A DNA stretch of 64,000 nucleotides, taken from contig JAYFRF010000015.1 in assembly GCA_034926225.1 (NCBI GenBank), forward strand, positions 124,001-188,000, in the 5' to 3' direction. The notes beneath the pieces are model-generated. The model searched no databases and was not told the DNA's origin. It was given only the letters and a program-made list of their open reading frames with translations. Below are positions 35,218 through 45,925 of this stretch, piece after piece. The translations under genes and the position numbers were made by a program. This DNA is from JAAZKA01 sp034926225. GTDB lineage: Bacteria > Bacillota > Clostridia > Oscillospirales > QAMX01. Each line of letters opens with the position of its first letter. Position 1 is the stretch's first letter.

Positions 35218-35545
35218 TCCAGTCGCCGTTCACGATTCCCTCAACCCATTGCTTATTGTGTTCGGCTTCAACCCTCGGAACAAAATACGCGATTCCGTCA
35301 TACTCATATTTTCTGTCGGCAAGCGTTGCGACAATATCGGAATCTTCGAGCAATTGGTTGATTGTCACGCCATACATATGTGACAGCTCAAGCAGCAAAT
35401 CCAAATCCGGCAGCGCCGTCCCGCACTCCCATTTTGAAACCGCCTGTGAGGTAACGCTGAGTTCCTCGGAAAGCTCCGCCTGCGACAGGTGCAATTCTTT
35501 TCTATGCGCCGCTATCCGTTTTCCGAAGTGTATTTTATTGATCAT
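35168..35545 (-). CDS. XRE-family HTH regulator (N-terminal half of broken fusion)
   Basis: A 125-aa product beginning INKIHFGKRIAAHRKELHLS, with a clear HTH_3 domain (SQAELSEELSVTSQAVSKWE...LPDLDLLLELSHMYGVTINQLL). The rest, KYEYDGIAYFVPRVEAEH and onward, is the linker seen in HTH-methyltransferase fusions. GGAGG precedes the ATG at 35545. The frame is lost near 35190 and the methyltransferase half follows in another frame. The HTH part could still be made. Confidence 0.75.
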   Translation of the reverse strand: MINKIHFGKRIAAHRKELHLSQAELSEELSVTSQAVSKWECGTALPDLDLLLELSHMYGVTINQLLEDSDIVATLADRKYEYDGIAYFVPRVEAEHNKQWVEGIVNGDWIARNFSSSKLKKHGAR

Positions 35546-35712
35546 AATGATTTCCTCCGTGATTTTTATGAATAAATTATATGGGTAGGCAGATACAAAT
35601 GGAAGAGACGCATATTCTTTCGGGATGAAAATTATACAACTGACGGTTGTACCAGCTATTATTTTGAAGAATACTGACGAAATGCAAATTGGACGAATAA
35701 AGAGATACGATT

Positions 35713-36075
35713 GTCGGTTGGCTGCGTTCATACCCGACAACCAGTGCATCGCAGGTTTGCGACTGGCTGAAGGAGCATTACAACGCCTCCATCAGCGAGC
35801 GCACAGTCTGTCGCTATGTGAAAAGTCTGCGGGAAGAATACAACCTTCGGAAAGCGCCGAATCCACGAGGCTATGAGGCCGTACCAGAGCTGCCCATGGG
35901 ACAGCAAATGCAGGTAGACTTCGGCGAGAAGTGGATGCAAAACATAAATGGTGGGAGCACAAAGGTCTACGCGGCAGCCTTCGTGTTGGCACATTCCCGG
36001 TACAAATATGCCGAGCTGCAGAGCCGACCATATATGGCAACCGATCTGGTGCGGGCCTGCCACCACTGCTTCTAG
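35713..36075 (+). mobile_element. IS21-family transposase (IstA) fragment
   Basis: The open frame VGWLRSYPTTSASQVCDWLK, then SERTVCRYVKSLREEYNLRK and YEAVPELPMGQQMQVDFGE, matches the middle of IstA, up to the first catalytic Asp in QVDFGE. The N-terminal part and everything after residue ~120 are missing, and no IstB is present. Confidence 0.8.
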
Positions 36076-36653
36076 GTAAGATTTTGCCGTTTTTTTCTGG
36101 TGATATATGAGGGGACATTTCCACGGCTTATCCCCCGCCTGCATCATGTCAATTTCATAGACATCATACGGGTACAGATAATGATACTTGCTCACGCTCG
36201 TCCACGGACTTGAGACGAAGCCCGGGGGTATTCGCCAGCTTCATATGCGGCGGTATCCCGGAGTTATGATTGCCGCCATCGGCGGCTGCCCGTATGATCC
36301 CCTTGTCGTTCGGGGAGGTGATAAATGGAACGATAAACATATAACATGAAACAAGCCGTGCCGGATTTTCATTTCCGGCACGGCTAACCTTGATAGATGG
36401 AGAGGTACCAACGGACATCGTTGGAATTTTCCCGTGATCAGTTGAAAGTGGTTATCTGACATAACTTTCAGCCTCTTGTTGGTTTTTATAAGGATTTGAT
36501 TGAAGTATGAGGCTTAGCCCGCTTTTCAAGGCATATTACTCAGGCTTGAGATAGTCCAACCACTATGCGAATTGCACGCCCAACACAGACAGGAAAACTT
36601 TCATTTACGCCAGATTCGCCTATTTTGCATGCATTAACTCGAATAAACTCTCA
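36076..36653. other. Non-coding stretch with remnant frames and a 12-bp hairpin
   Basis: AGCCGTGCCGGA (36354-36365) and TCCGGCACGGCT (36374-36385) form a perfect hairpin, possibly a terminator. Minus-strand frames such as YPYDVYEIDMMQAGDKPWKC (about 36100-36170) and NHNSGIPPHMKLANTPGLRL (about 36215-36275) look protein-like but are short and broken. I do not recognise them. Confidence 0.35.
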
Positions 36654-38488
36654 CTAAACCACCAATCGGATTTTACTGCCGCTATGCGTTTTCTCCACAC
36701 AAACCTGCTTGTCAATTCGCTCACGAAGTTCGGCTACGTGCGAAATTATACCGATAATACGATTGCCGTCTGCCATATCCGAGAGTGTTCTGACGGATAA
36801 TTCCAAAACTTCCGAATCAAGTGAACCGAAGCCTTCGTCTATGAACATCGCATCAAGGTGTACTCCGCCCGCACTCTGCTGAACCACATCTGACAAACCA
36901 AGTGCAAGCGATAAGGATGCCATAAATGATTCGCTGCCTGACAAACTGTTCGCGCTGCGGCTTTTGCCAGTGTAACTGTCAGCGACTTCAATTTCTAATC
37001 CCATACGCTTGCGCCCGTCGCCGCCTTCTTCCTTGCGCAGGAGGACATACCTGTTCTGGCTCATCACTTTAAGTCGCAGGTTAGCTGCCCAAAGTACACG
37101 CTCAAAGTATGCCATTTGTGTATATGTTTCAAAAATCGAGTTTACCATTGGTGGTATCAGACAGACTTTTGATGGCGGCATACTCTCGTTTGATTTTGGC
37201 GAGAGCGTCAGCGGATTTCTTTAGCTCTTTTAAAATTTGCGACCTGGTTTCCAGCCGCAGCTTCGTTTCATCGCGCTCTGTGCGCAAGGCTTCGAACGCA
37301 TTTTTGTTCTCATCGTAAGCACTTGTGAGCTTTTCTAAATCGGGTTTATATTTGTCCGCTGTTTCATTTGACAAACGTTTGATGTCGCGCCGGATACGTC
37401 TGCCGTTTTCGTCGTATTCAGCAAGTTGCTGGGCGATTGCCGCAAGCTCATCTTCCGAGATAAGCGATGACGCATACGCGGCTTCATTCTCGAACCCGTT
37501 TGTACTGATAGCGCTCGCGAACAGATTCTGTGCTTCCTCGTGCTGATTGCGGGAATCTTTCTCATATTTTTCACGCTCGGCTAAACATGTCTTCGCCTTT
37601 GCAATTTCTGTGTTGCTGTTTGCTTGGTTTTTCTTCGCCACATCCCAGTCGGTTTTCAACAGAACAAACGCGGCTTCGTCAGCGTCTTTCTGTGCTGTCA
37701 ATTCAGAAAACTGACTGGTGGTTTCGCTAAGTAATACGGACAATTTGGCGTTGGCATCGTCCTAAATCAAACCCGGATTCAATGCGCCAAAGTCTTTAAG
37801 GAAGCGGTCGATGCGCATAGAAACCGATGATGTTAATGCCATGTAAATGTCCTTCAATTCTTTTTGTCTTTCAGCGGATTTGCCCCATTTTTCGCTCAAC
37901 TCGGCAAGTGCTATTGTGTCAGCGGATATTTTTGCTGCCATTTCCTCGACAGCGGTTTGGGTACTGCCAAGCAAGCCGGACAATTCCGTTCCGCGTGCTC
38001 CCATGAAGCACTGGGTAGAAAAACCGCAAGGTCTTGCTCGAACTTGACTTTCAGGGTTGACACTTCTGAATGCAAAGCTGTATACAGCGGTGAAAGTTCC
38101 GCTTGCCGTGCTGCTGTAGCTTCAGTTTGCGCAGCAAGCCTTTGCTACATCCAATGCGGTTTGATTCTCGACAATCACTTTGTAATCGCCGTCAAGTGCA
38201 GTGAGCTTATTCAGTTCGTCGGAGGCTTCCTGCCATTTTTGCTTCAAAGCTTCAAACGCGGACTGCGCTTTTTCGAGCGCCGGCAAATCCGCTATGACTT
38301 TCTCCGTCATCTGTAACGCGAGCGCAGCCGTTTCTGCATCAGATTGCGCTGTGTCAAAGTCGGTTTTCGCCTTTGCATAATCGGTTTCGGTTTCGGCTGC
38401 TTTGTCCGCAAGCGGCTTAACCTTGCGTATAGCAACTTCGCCGCGTTTGTGTCGCTCTGCCAGTGCCGACATTTCGTCATTCAAGATG
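36654..38488 (-). pseudogene. sbcC: sbcC (nuclease ATPase) remnant, C-terminal two thirds
   Basis: The last 150 codons hold the SbcC/Rad50 C-lobe, with signature LSGSESFMASLSLALGLSD and Walker B extending into MFIDEGFGSLD. Upstream lie long charged coiled-coil segments rich in Lys/Glu/Ala. The frame is broken by a frameshift near 37145, in-frame stops at 37762-37764 and 38122-38124, and more shifts around 38000-38120, where the zinc-hook region should lie. The Walker A half is gone; at about 38490 the sequence switches to a plus-strand parB piece. SbcC is the ATPase partner of SbcD, which is absent. Confidence 0.75.
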
Positions 38489-38859
38489 CGCGACGATGAC
38501 GCCATGCAAGAAACCACCGAGAGCATTAAGCAATATGGCGTTTTTGTCCCGGCAATCGTCAGATGGTGGACGAAAAGAAAATTGCCATGACTCCTACCGT
38601 TGAAATCTCCTACCTCAAGCCGGAGGAACAAACCATGCTTCTGACCGCCATCGAGAGCGAACAGGCTACGCCGTCGCTATCGCAGGCGCAGCGTATAAAA
38701 AAACCCTCACAGGAGGGTAAACTCACCGACGATTCTATGCTGAACATTATGACGGAGCAGAAAAAGCCGGAGCAGTACAACGTGACTATATCCGGGGACA
38801 AGCTCCGTAAATACTTTCCGCGTTCCTACACCCTGCAGCGGATGGAGGACCGGGAACAA
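38489..38859 (+). pseudogene. ParB-like partition protein remnant with internal deletion
   Basis: The N-terminal piece DDAMQETTESIKQYGVFVP followed by AIVR matches the ParB nuclease-fold start. It then jumps, out of frame, to MVDEKKIAMTPTVEISYLKP and on through QRIKKPSQEGKL to GDKLRKYFPRSYTLQRME, which is the C-terminal domain of ParB proteins from clostridial integrative elements. The HTH middle is deleted at about 38562. Confidence 0.78.
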
Positions 38860-38860
38860 G

Positions 38861-38962
38861 ATGGCTTTACCAATCAACATTACCGACCTTATCAACCGAT
38901 GTGTGGTGGAAAGCGCCCGCGTCGAATACAAGCGCGACTGGAATCCGGAACAAAATCGCTGA
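38861..38962 (+). pseudogene. AlbA_2-domain protein, N-terminal stump
   Basis: ATG 38861 opens ALPINITDLINRCVVESARV then EYKRDWNPEQN and a stop. This is the start of AlbA_2 (schlafen-like) putative ATP-binding proteins, which usually continues with the conserved CAFAND region, missing here. It overlaps the tail of the parB remnant in another frame, as in intact elements. Confidence 0.6.
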
Positions 38963-39032
38963 TTTGAAAGCAGCTCTCTTGATTGGAAATATATCGGGTG
39001 AAGCGCCGGATGAAAACTGAATATGTAAGCAA

Positions 39033-39070
39033 AAAATCGACCCGCTTTTGGTGCAACGCAGGTCGATTTT
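39033..39070 (-). terminator. Terminator hairpin of the XRE remnant
   Basis: A 10-bp perfect stem, AAAATCGACC/GGTCGATTTT, with an 18-base loop; on the minus strand it ends in six T. It overlaps the stop codon of the XRE remnant. Confidence 0.6.
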
Positions 39071-39410
39071 CATTTCCGTTTGTCCTGTTCCTTCGCTTTG
39101 AGCTGTAATCCGATGTAGTCCGAAACAGCCTTGCGTCCGGTTTGGCTGAGCGACATCACATTGTAAATCATCTCACCCGCTGTGTAACCGGCGACGACCG
39201 GTTTGTTCACGCCGTCGATTCCGTCGCGGCACTCCGTCCTGCCGAGTAGATAATCCGTTGGACACTTTATAAAAGTCAGCGAGAGCTATGATGTAACGAA
39301 GCGGAAGTTCGTACTTGCCGGTTTCGTATTTTGAATAGTATTGCTGTGTTATCCCAAGCATCTCGGTGATGTCTACTTGCTTCAGATCGCGGTCCTCCCG
39401 CAAATCCCAC
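39070..39410 (-). pseudogene. XRE-family HTH regulator, frameshifted
   Basis: The minus-strand frame LREDRDLKQVDITEMLGITQ followed by QYYSKYETGKYELPLRYII is a complete HTH_3 core. Near 39258 the frame shifts and continues DYLLGRTECRDGIDGVNKPV to the stop at 39070. The native start is lost at the junction with the SLOG fragment near 39405-39410. Such small XRE proteins sit at the regulatory end of clostridial integrative elements. Confidence 0.7.
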
Positions 39411-39411
39411 T

Positions 39412-39700
39412 GCAAGCTCAAAGCGATACTCACGACTCAGATCATCGCGCTGATTGAAAACGGCGTCACGACTTTTTTATCGGGCATGGCATTGGCCGCC
39501 GACACGTGGTGCGCTGAAATCGTCCTTGCCAGTAAGGAGTATTATCCGAACGTCCCGCTCATCGCCGCGCTCCCGTGCGAAACGCAGGCTGACCGCTGGA
39601 GCGTAGAGCAGCGCGACCGCCACTTCAACATCCTCGAAAGATGCGACGAGGTGGTTTACGTCAGCCGACAATACAGCTCCGGCTGTATGTTCAAAGTTTT
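39412..39700 (+). pseudogene. SLOG/DUF1273-family protein fragment
   Basis: The frame KLKAILTTQIIALIENGVTT leads into FLSGMALAADTWCAEIVL and then LIAALPCETQADRWSVEQRD and FNILERCDEVVYVSRQY. This is the core of DUF1273/YpsA-like SLOG proteins (nucleotide-sugar-binding Rossmann fold), common next to restriction or element genes. Start and end are missing. Confidence 0.68.
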
Positions 39701-40143
39701 CACGGGAGTGAAAGCCTCGGCTCGCTTACGTTTGTATAAACGTAAGCCCTGCTTGCCAAATTAACCGGAACTATCCGATAAACTCTGGTTATCGGAATGA
39801 AGTTGTCAACACCGGTTCAGTCTCTCCCCTCAAGGAAAATATAACAAGACGTGGTTCAAGCTGCGGCGTTGCGCGCCAAAAAGCTGCGCCGATGCAGTTC
39901 CGGCGGTAGACCGCCGTTTGTCAAATAAACACGCCGAAGATTGTAATAACAGACAATACCGGGTAACGCGGCGAATTTTGTGTAATAAGCATTCGACAAA
40001 GTCAAAAATCAAGCATAACCGTGGATTTGCATCTGCAAATCACGGGTGGGGAATCGGCCGTAATCACTTTCTTACCGGAGGCGGTGACGGTATGCACGCC
40101 CGCAGGCGTGAATGCTGTCGCCGTATCCGGGAAACTGGGCCGG
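39701..40143. other. Non-coding stretch between element remnants
   Basis: It contains a perfect 10-bp hairpin, GCTTACGTTT/AAACGTAAGC (39724-39747). A short open frame at 40021 (DLHLQITGGESAVITFLPEA) ends inside the IS256 fragment. No recognisable gene. Confidence 0.35.
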
Positions 40144-40790
40144 TTAACCGGCTATCCGATCGGCAAACATCAGATCCAGCTGCGCCAATACCATGTCCCA
40201 ATATCGACACCGTGCCGTCCAATGTTTGACAATCTTTTTGCTGGCCAAATACAGCATCTTGCGCAGGGAATCGTCGTTTGTGAAGTTTGGTTTGTTCTTC
40301 GTGATCTGCCGGAACTGCCGGTTCAGGCCTTCCATGATGTTCGTCGTGTATATGATTTTTCGGATCTCCGCGGGATATGCATAGAATGTGCTCAGAATAT
40401 CCCAGTTATCTTCCCAACTCTTTACGCAGGACGGGTACTGCCTGCCCCATTTCTCTTTGAACAGCACCAGCTTTTCCATGGCGGCATCTTCCGTTACCGC
40501 CTGATAAACCAGTTTCAAATCCGCCATCAGCGCTTTGATGTCTTTATAACTCACATATCTCGTGGAACTGCGGATCTGATGCACGATACAGCGCTGTACG
40601 GCTGATTGCGGATATACCGCCCCGATCGCCTCCGTGAATCCGTTCAATCCGTCTACGCAAAACAGATAAACATCCATAACGCCCCTGCTTTTGAAGTCAT
40701 TCAACACATTCAACCAGAATTTGCTGCTCTCGTGCTCGCCAATCCAAACGCCAAGGATGTCTTTGTCATATCGTGTGCGCGGTCTTTTTG
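40144..40790 (-). mobile_element. IS256-family transposase fragment
   Basis: The minus-strand frame from about KRPRTRYDKDILGVWIGE carries the family hallmarks YLFCVDGLNGFTEAIGAVYP, VQRCIVHQIRSS and IYTTNIMEGLNRQFRQITK, and ends AQLDLMFADRIAG. This is the C-terminal half of a mutator-type DDE transposase (whole length about 400 aa). The N-terminal half is missing where it meets an IS3 fragment near 40800. No terminal inverted repeats were recognised. Confidence 0.85.
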
Positions 40791-40849
40791 GCATGCGAGC
40801 TCGAACGCCTCGATACATAATTCTTTTTTCACGTGCTATATGCGCGGAT

Positions 40850-41005
40850 GCTGCCGTCAAAGCAGTCGAATACCGGTGCGAGATACAGCTTTCCGTCCGC
40901 GCAGGGAATCTCCGTAATGTCGGTGAGCCATTTTTCGTTGGGACGGCTGGCCGTGAAATCCTGTTTTATCAGATTTGCCGCCTTCTGCACCTCGGAATCC
41001 ACTTT
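40850..41005 (-). mobile_element. IS3-family transposase fragment fused to the RHS frame
   Basis: The residues KQDFTASRPNEKWLTDITEI then PCADGKLYLAPVFDCFDGSI are the start of the integrase core (rve) of IS3/IS150 OrfB, with the first catalytic Asp in LTDIT. It continues the RHS reading frame without a stop, so the RHS protein would end in transposase sequence. Confidence 0.78.
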
Positions 41006-41009
41006 CGTC

Positions 41010-44000
41010 AGATAATAGACATACCGGTTGAGGGTAAGCGTCATGTCTTGGAAGCCTGTGAAGAGATCCTCATGGAGGAACCTCGCGATCTCGGCCTTGT
41101 AGAATCTCGCTTTCAGGTCGTAGATCCCCAGCGCCTCGTCGTAATAGTACCCACAATAGCGGAACGGATTCAGCGAACCGCCGGTCTCCTCGAGGATCAC
41201 CCCGAAAGCGTCGTAGTAGTAGCTCGCAAGGACGCTCCCGTTGGAGGCAAGCAGAGCCGTAACGTCACCGTGGCCATTGTAGAGGTAGTACGCCTTCGTG
41301 CCGGACTCCGTGCGGGAGATCAGCCGCAGTCCCCAGACGTTGACGGTGGTGTCGTTGCCGGTCTGCTCCAGGACGATCTTGTCGTACTCGTAGAGGAAGG
41401 TGGTCGTGACGCCGTCCTCCGTCTTCGTCGCGCGGTAGCCCTCCGGCCCGAAGGTGTTCTCGACGGTCACACCGTCGGTGTCTGCGCAGATCAGCTGGTT
41501 GCGGTCGTTGTACTCGTAGATCGCGGCGGAGAGGTCGTCGTCCAGAGAGAGCGTCGGGCTCGGTGGGCTCTGGCCGAGGGACTGGAGGATCTCCGGCATG
41601 TCGGAGATCAGATTCCTCGCGTTGTCGTACGCGTAGGTGTGGATGGTTTCTTCGCCATCCTTCACCTCGACGACCTCCGTCAGGCGGTTCCGTGCGTCCA
41701 CGGTGTACGTGCTCACGGCCGTCATGTTGCCCTCCACTATGGTTTCGGAGGTGCGGTTCCCGGAGGCGTCGTAAGCGTAGGTCGTGACCTTCCCGGAGGG
41801 CTCGGTGACGGTCAGGGGCTGGCTCAGGTCGGTGTAGGTGTAAGTCGTCGTGCCTTTGACGTCCTGCTTCGCCGTCATGTTCCCCGCGGCGTCGTAGGCG
41901 TACTGATACGTGTCAAACAGAGCGCCGCCGGGTGCCCTCTGGGTGAGCGTTTTGAGCTTCCCATTATCGAAATACGTGTAGGCGGACGTGTAGCCGTTGG
42001 GAAGCGTCTCGCTCTCCAATCTTCCGTTGTCAAGGTACGTGTAGCTTGTCGTGTCCGCGCCTTCCTTCACCGAGACGAGGCGTCCCGCGCGGTCGTAGGT
42101 CTTCGTCACGGTCACGCTGCCGTAGGCGGAGCTCTCCGCGACGTATCCCGCGCTGAGGCTCGCCGTGATGTCGTAGGTGAAGATGGTCGCGGCAAAGCCG
42201 GTGACCGTCTTGCTCGTGACACGGTTCAGCGCGTCGTACACGCGCGTCGTCGTGCGAGTGCCGTCACTCTCCGTGAGGAGGTTTCCGGAGGCGTCGTAGG
42301 TGTATGAGATCGTGCCGCCCGGCGTACTCTCAGAGAGGAGCCGCCCGAGGGCATCGTAGGTGTAGGTTGTCGTGACGCCGTTCTTGTCTGTCGAGGTCAG
42401 GAGCCGTCTGGCAGGGGAGTAGGTGTAGGTCTCCGCGTATCCGGGGATGACCTGATTGCTCTGGTCGAATCCATCCGGGTCCACGGTCTGAATCAGGAGG
42501 GTCTGGGTGTTGTAGGCGTAGGTCGTCGTATTGCCGCGACCGTCAATCTGGGTGAGCATGTTGCCGGCGGCGTCATAGGTGTAGCTCACCGTGGAGTTAT
42601 CCGGGTTGGTGACGAGGATCAGCCGGTTCCAGGAGTCGTAGGTGTAGCCCGTGACCTTTCCGCGCCCGTCAGTACGGGTGGCGATGTTTCCGACGTTATC
42701 GTAGGACTGGCAGACGGTGTAGTTCTCCGCGTCCGTCGTTGAGATCGGGCGGAGGCAAGCGTCGTAGGCGTAGAGCGTGACGTTCCCGGGGGCGTCAGTG
42801 GAGCTGATTTTCAGCCCCGCGTCGTTGTAGGCGATGCTCTCGATGAGGTGTCCCTCCGCGTCCGTCGTGGTGAGGAGCCGTCCGAGGGCATCGTAGGTGT
42901 AAGTGACGGTATTCCCGAGCCAGTTCGTCTCGGAGAGTACGTTTCCGTCTTTATTATACGCGTATGTGGTCGTCTGATCAAGAGGATTCTTCGCGCTGAG
43001 CGCTTGTCCAAGGGCGTCGTAAGTGTATGTGTTCGTATTCCCCCGCGGATCGGTCTCGGAGACCTTCCGGCCAAGCAGATCGTAAGCGTAGGAGATCGAA
43101 ACCGAGAGAGCGCCGGCGTTACCCTCGCGTGTGACGGAAAATGTGCGTCCCCAGGCGTCGTAGGTCGTCGATTCCACAACGCCGTCGCTATCCGTGGCCC
43201 GTACCATGCGGCCGGAGGCATCGTACCATACCCGGGTCGAGTACCCTCCGGGCAGAGTAGACTCGCGGAGCCTTCCCGTGAGCGTGTCGGTGAAGGTGGT
43301 TACATTATTGTTCGCGTCCTTTATGGAGGTCCTGTTCCCCGCGAGGTCATACGTGGCCTGTGTCTGGCGTACATAGGCGGTATAGGTCTCCGTGAGGTTC
43401 CCGGCGCCGTCGTAGACATAGGTGGTCGCTACACTCCGCGCGTTCACCCCGCTCGTGAGGCGTCCGAGGGCGTCGTAGGCGAAGGAAGTAGCCTTACTTG
43501 CGGCGTCGGTGACCTGGGTGGCGTTCCCGCGCGGGTCATAGGCGTAGCTCGTGGTGTTACCTAGCGCGTCGGTCTTCGTGAGGAGACTGCCTGTCTTGTC
43601 ATACGTGTTCGTCGCCGTCGTGACGCTCACGAAGGACGGGCTCCCGGCTGGCTTGTAAACCTCCGTCACCGTGAGGAGCCGCGACATGCCGTCGTAGGTA
43701 TATATCGTGCGGTTGAGATTGGCCGTGGGCTATCCGGAGACGTAGTTCTCCGGCGTGACGCTGCATATCAGGCGTCCCTGGAAGTCGTACTCGCTGTAGG
43801 ACACGCCGGAGAGCGCGTTCGTCACTGTGGCAAGGAATCCCCGTGCGGTGTAGGCGTAGGCGATTGTGTTGTTCAATTCGTCCGTCTTGGAGCTGACAAG
43901 GCCCATATTGTTGTATGCGGTGGCCACCGTCACTTATGTCCGCACGCCGAACGCGTTCAGGGCGTAATAGGTTTTCAGTGTCTCCCGCCCGAGGAGGTCG

Positions 44001-45925
44001 TAGGCATACGTGACGGTCTCCGTGTTTGGGTAGGTCACGCTTAGGAAGCTGCCGTTAAGATCGTAGGTGTATGTAGTCGTCTGAGCGACAAGAGATGTGC
44101 TATTGGAATTCCAGTCGAGGTCACAGAGCTCCTCATAGGTCGCGCTCTCCGTGACATTTCCTCGAAAATCATATACTGCCATGGTGATCCGGGATCGTGA
44201 GGCGTCGATCTTTGTCGCCGTCTGCGTAAGAAACCTGTCCGCGTTGTAGGTGTAAACCTCCTCTCGTCCCGCGCTTGTCGTCTTCCCTGAGAGAGTCCCG
44301 TTGAGGTTATAGGTGAATTCCGTCCAGGCGGTGTTGGAGAGGGCTCCTCCAAGCGCTACAGGTGCGGTATTGCTCTCCTCACGCGTAAGGCGTCCGGACT
44401 TGTCGTAGGTGTAGTCCGTACGGGCATAGAGGTTTGAGCCTGTAGGCGCATACTTTCGGGCCAGGAGCCCGCGCCCATCATAGACGAAGCTCGTTGTGTT
44501 CCCGCGAGCATCCGTCACGTTCTCCGGCAGGCCGTTTGCAAGATATACGGTCGTCACAACGCCGGTATCCGGGTTTACCTGTTTCACAAGCCTGCTCGCC
44601 CAGTCGTACGTGGAAGTAGTCGTCGCGGATTCCGAAGAGGAGAAGTGTACGGCCACAGCGACTGTACTCTCGCCCGTCTGGAGGATATTATAGCTGTACC
44701 CGTCAACTGCATCGTCGCTCCGGAGTTCTCCTTGAAGCTCTTCGTCAGCTGCCGGTTTAGCACGTCATATGTGAAGACGTACTGTGAGCCGTTCGGAAGG
44801 GTCTGCGTCAGGATATTCCCGTAGACGTCATAGGCATACGTCGTCGTCTCGTTCAGCGTATGCAGCTCTGTCTGCAGGAGTCCGTTTGCAAGGTAGGTAT
44901 AGCGGTGCCCATGCGTCGTCGCGTTGTAGGCGCCCGCCGCGTTTGCGATGTTCTCCGCGGTGAAAGTCGTCGTGTCGGAGCCGGACGCGTACTGTCCGGG
45001 TAGGACATGCTGTGTCAGCTGCCCAAGGGTGTTGTACACCCAGCGCTCCACGCCGCCGTCTGGGTTCACCTGTTTCAGGATACTGCCCATCTTGTCGTAG
45101 TAGTACGTGGTTGTATTCCCGCGAGCGTCTTGCGATGCCTTCGGCTGGCCCAGGACGTTATATGTGTACTGATACGCCTCACCCTGGGAGTTCATAGTCT
45201 TTATGACATTCCCACGGTTGTCGTATGTGTAGGTGGTAACGTTACCCTCCGGCTCCGTCGTGGTCTTCAGGAGGCCAACGATAGAGCGACCGAACAGCGT
45301 CTGCGCCTCGGAGGAGGTGTAATAGGTATTTTACGTAATCGCGAAGAGATTCTGATTCGCGTCGCTTGAATAAACGTCCGTACCGTTGAGCGGCTGGGCA
45401 GTTTTCAAGAGGTTTACCCCGCTTACGTCATAGACGTAGAATATGAAGTTTCCCAGCTCGTCCTTCACGGACAGGAGGTTGCTCTTGCTGTCGTAAGTGT
45501 ATTCCTTCGTCGAGGCGTCGGGGTTGATGAGCCTCGTGATGTTGCCACTCGCGTCCCTCTCGTAATGGGTCGTATTCCCGTTTCGATCTGTATAGGAGCT
45601 CATTTCACCGTAGCGGTTCAAGCCACCGTCTATGGTGTATTGAATTCTGGTCTCCTTACCCCCGGCGTCTTTTGTCCGGATCTGGTACATGGCCTTGTCG
45701 AACCATGTCTCAGTTGTACGGCCGCTGCTGTCCGTAGCGCTCAGCTTTCCATCGTTATCGTCATAGGCGTAAGTCGTGGTATTACCGAACCGGTCTTTGA
45801 CGGTTCCGACCCTCGGCTCGTTGTCACCGTGCGGCGGCAGGTAGGTGATAGTTTCGACGGTATTTGTCGAAGTACCCTCCGCCACACCTGTGAGTCGTGC
45901 ATTGGAGTCGTAAGAAATAGGGTAA
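41010..45925 (-). pseudogene. RHS/YD-repeat protein gene with three in-frame stops and a frameshift
   Basis: About 1,600 codons of YD repeats (pattern YxYDxxGxxxxxxxxxGxxT, dozens of copies), ending in the RHS core YYYDEALGIYDLKARFYKAE, which resembles the canonical RHS-associated core start. RHS proteins form a hollow shell around a C-terminal toxin and are secreted or cell-attached. Here the frame is broken by TAG at 43730-43732, TAA at 43934-43936, TAA at 45331-45333 and one frameshift near 44700. The variable toxin tail is replaced by an IS3 fragment. There is no signal peptide; the N-terminus is lost at the junction near 45920. Confidence 0.85.

Noticed and set aside
40144..40790. IS256 fragment considered as an active element
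   Set aside because: The N-terminal half of the transposase and terminal repeats are missing.
40691..42307. Plus-strand ORF of 538 codons inside the RHS gene
   Set aside because: Antisense shadow of GC-rich YD repeats; Val/Arg-rich, no domain, no ribosome-binding site.
43730..45333. In-frame stops in the RHS gene considered as recoding (selenocysteine/pyrrolysine)
   Set aside because: They are two TAA and one TAG at unrelated positions, with no SECIS-like element or catalytic context; nonsense mutation is simpler.
41010..45925. Regularly repeated DNA considered as a CRISPR or satellite array
   Set aside because: The repeats are degenerate at DNA level and encode YD motifs in one frame; there are no constant repeats with unique spacers and no cas genes.
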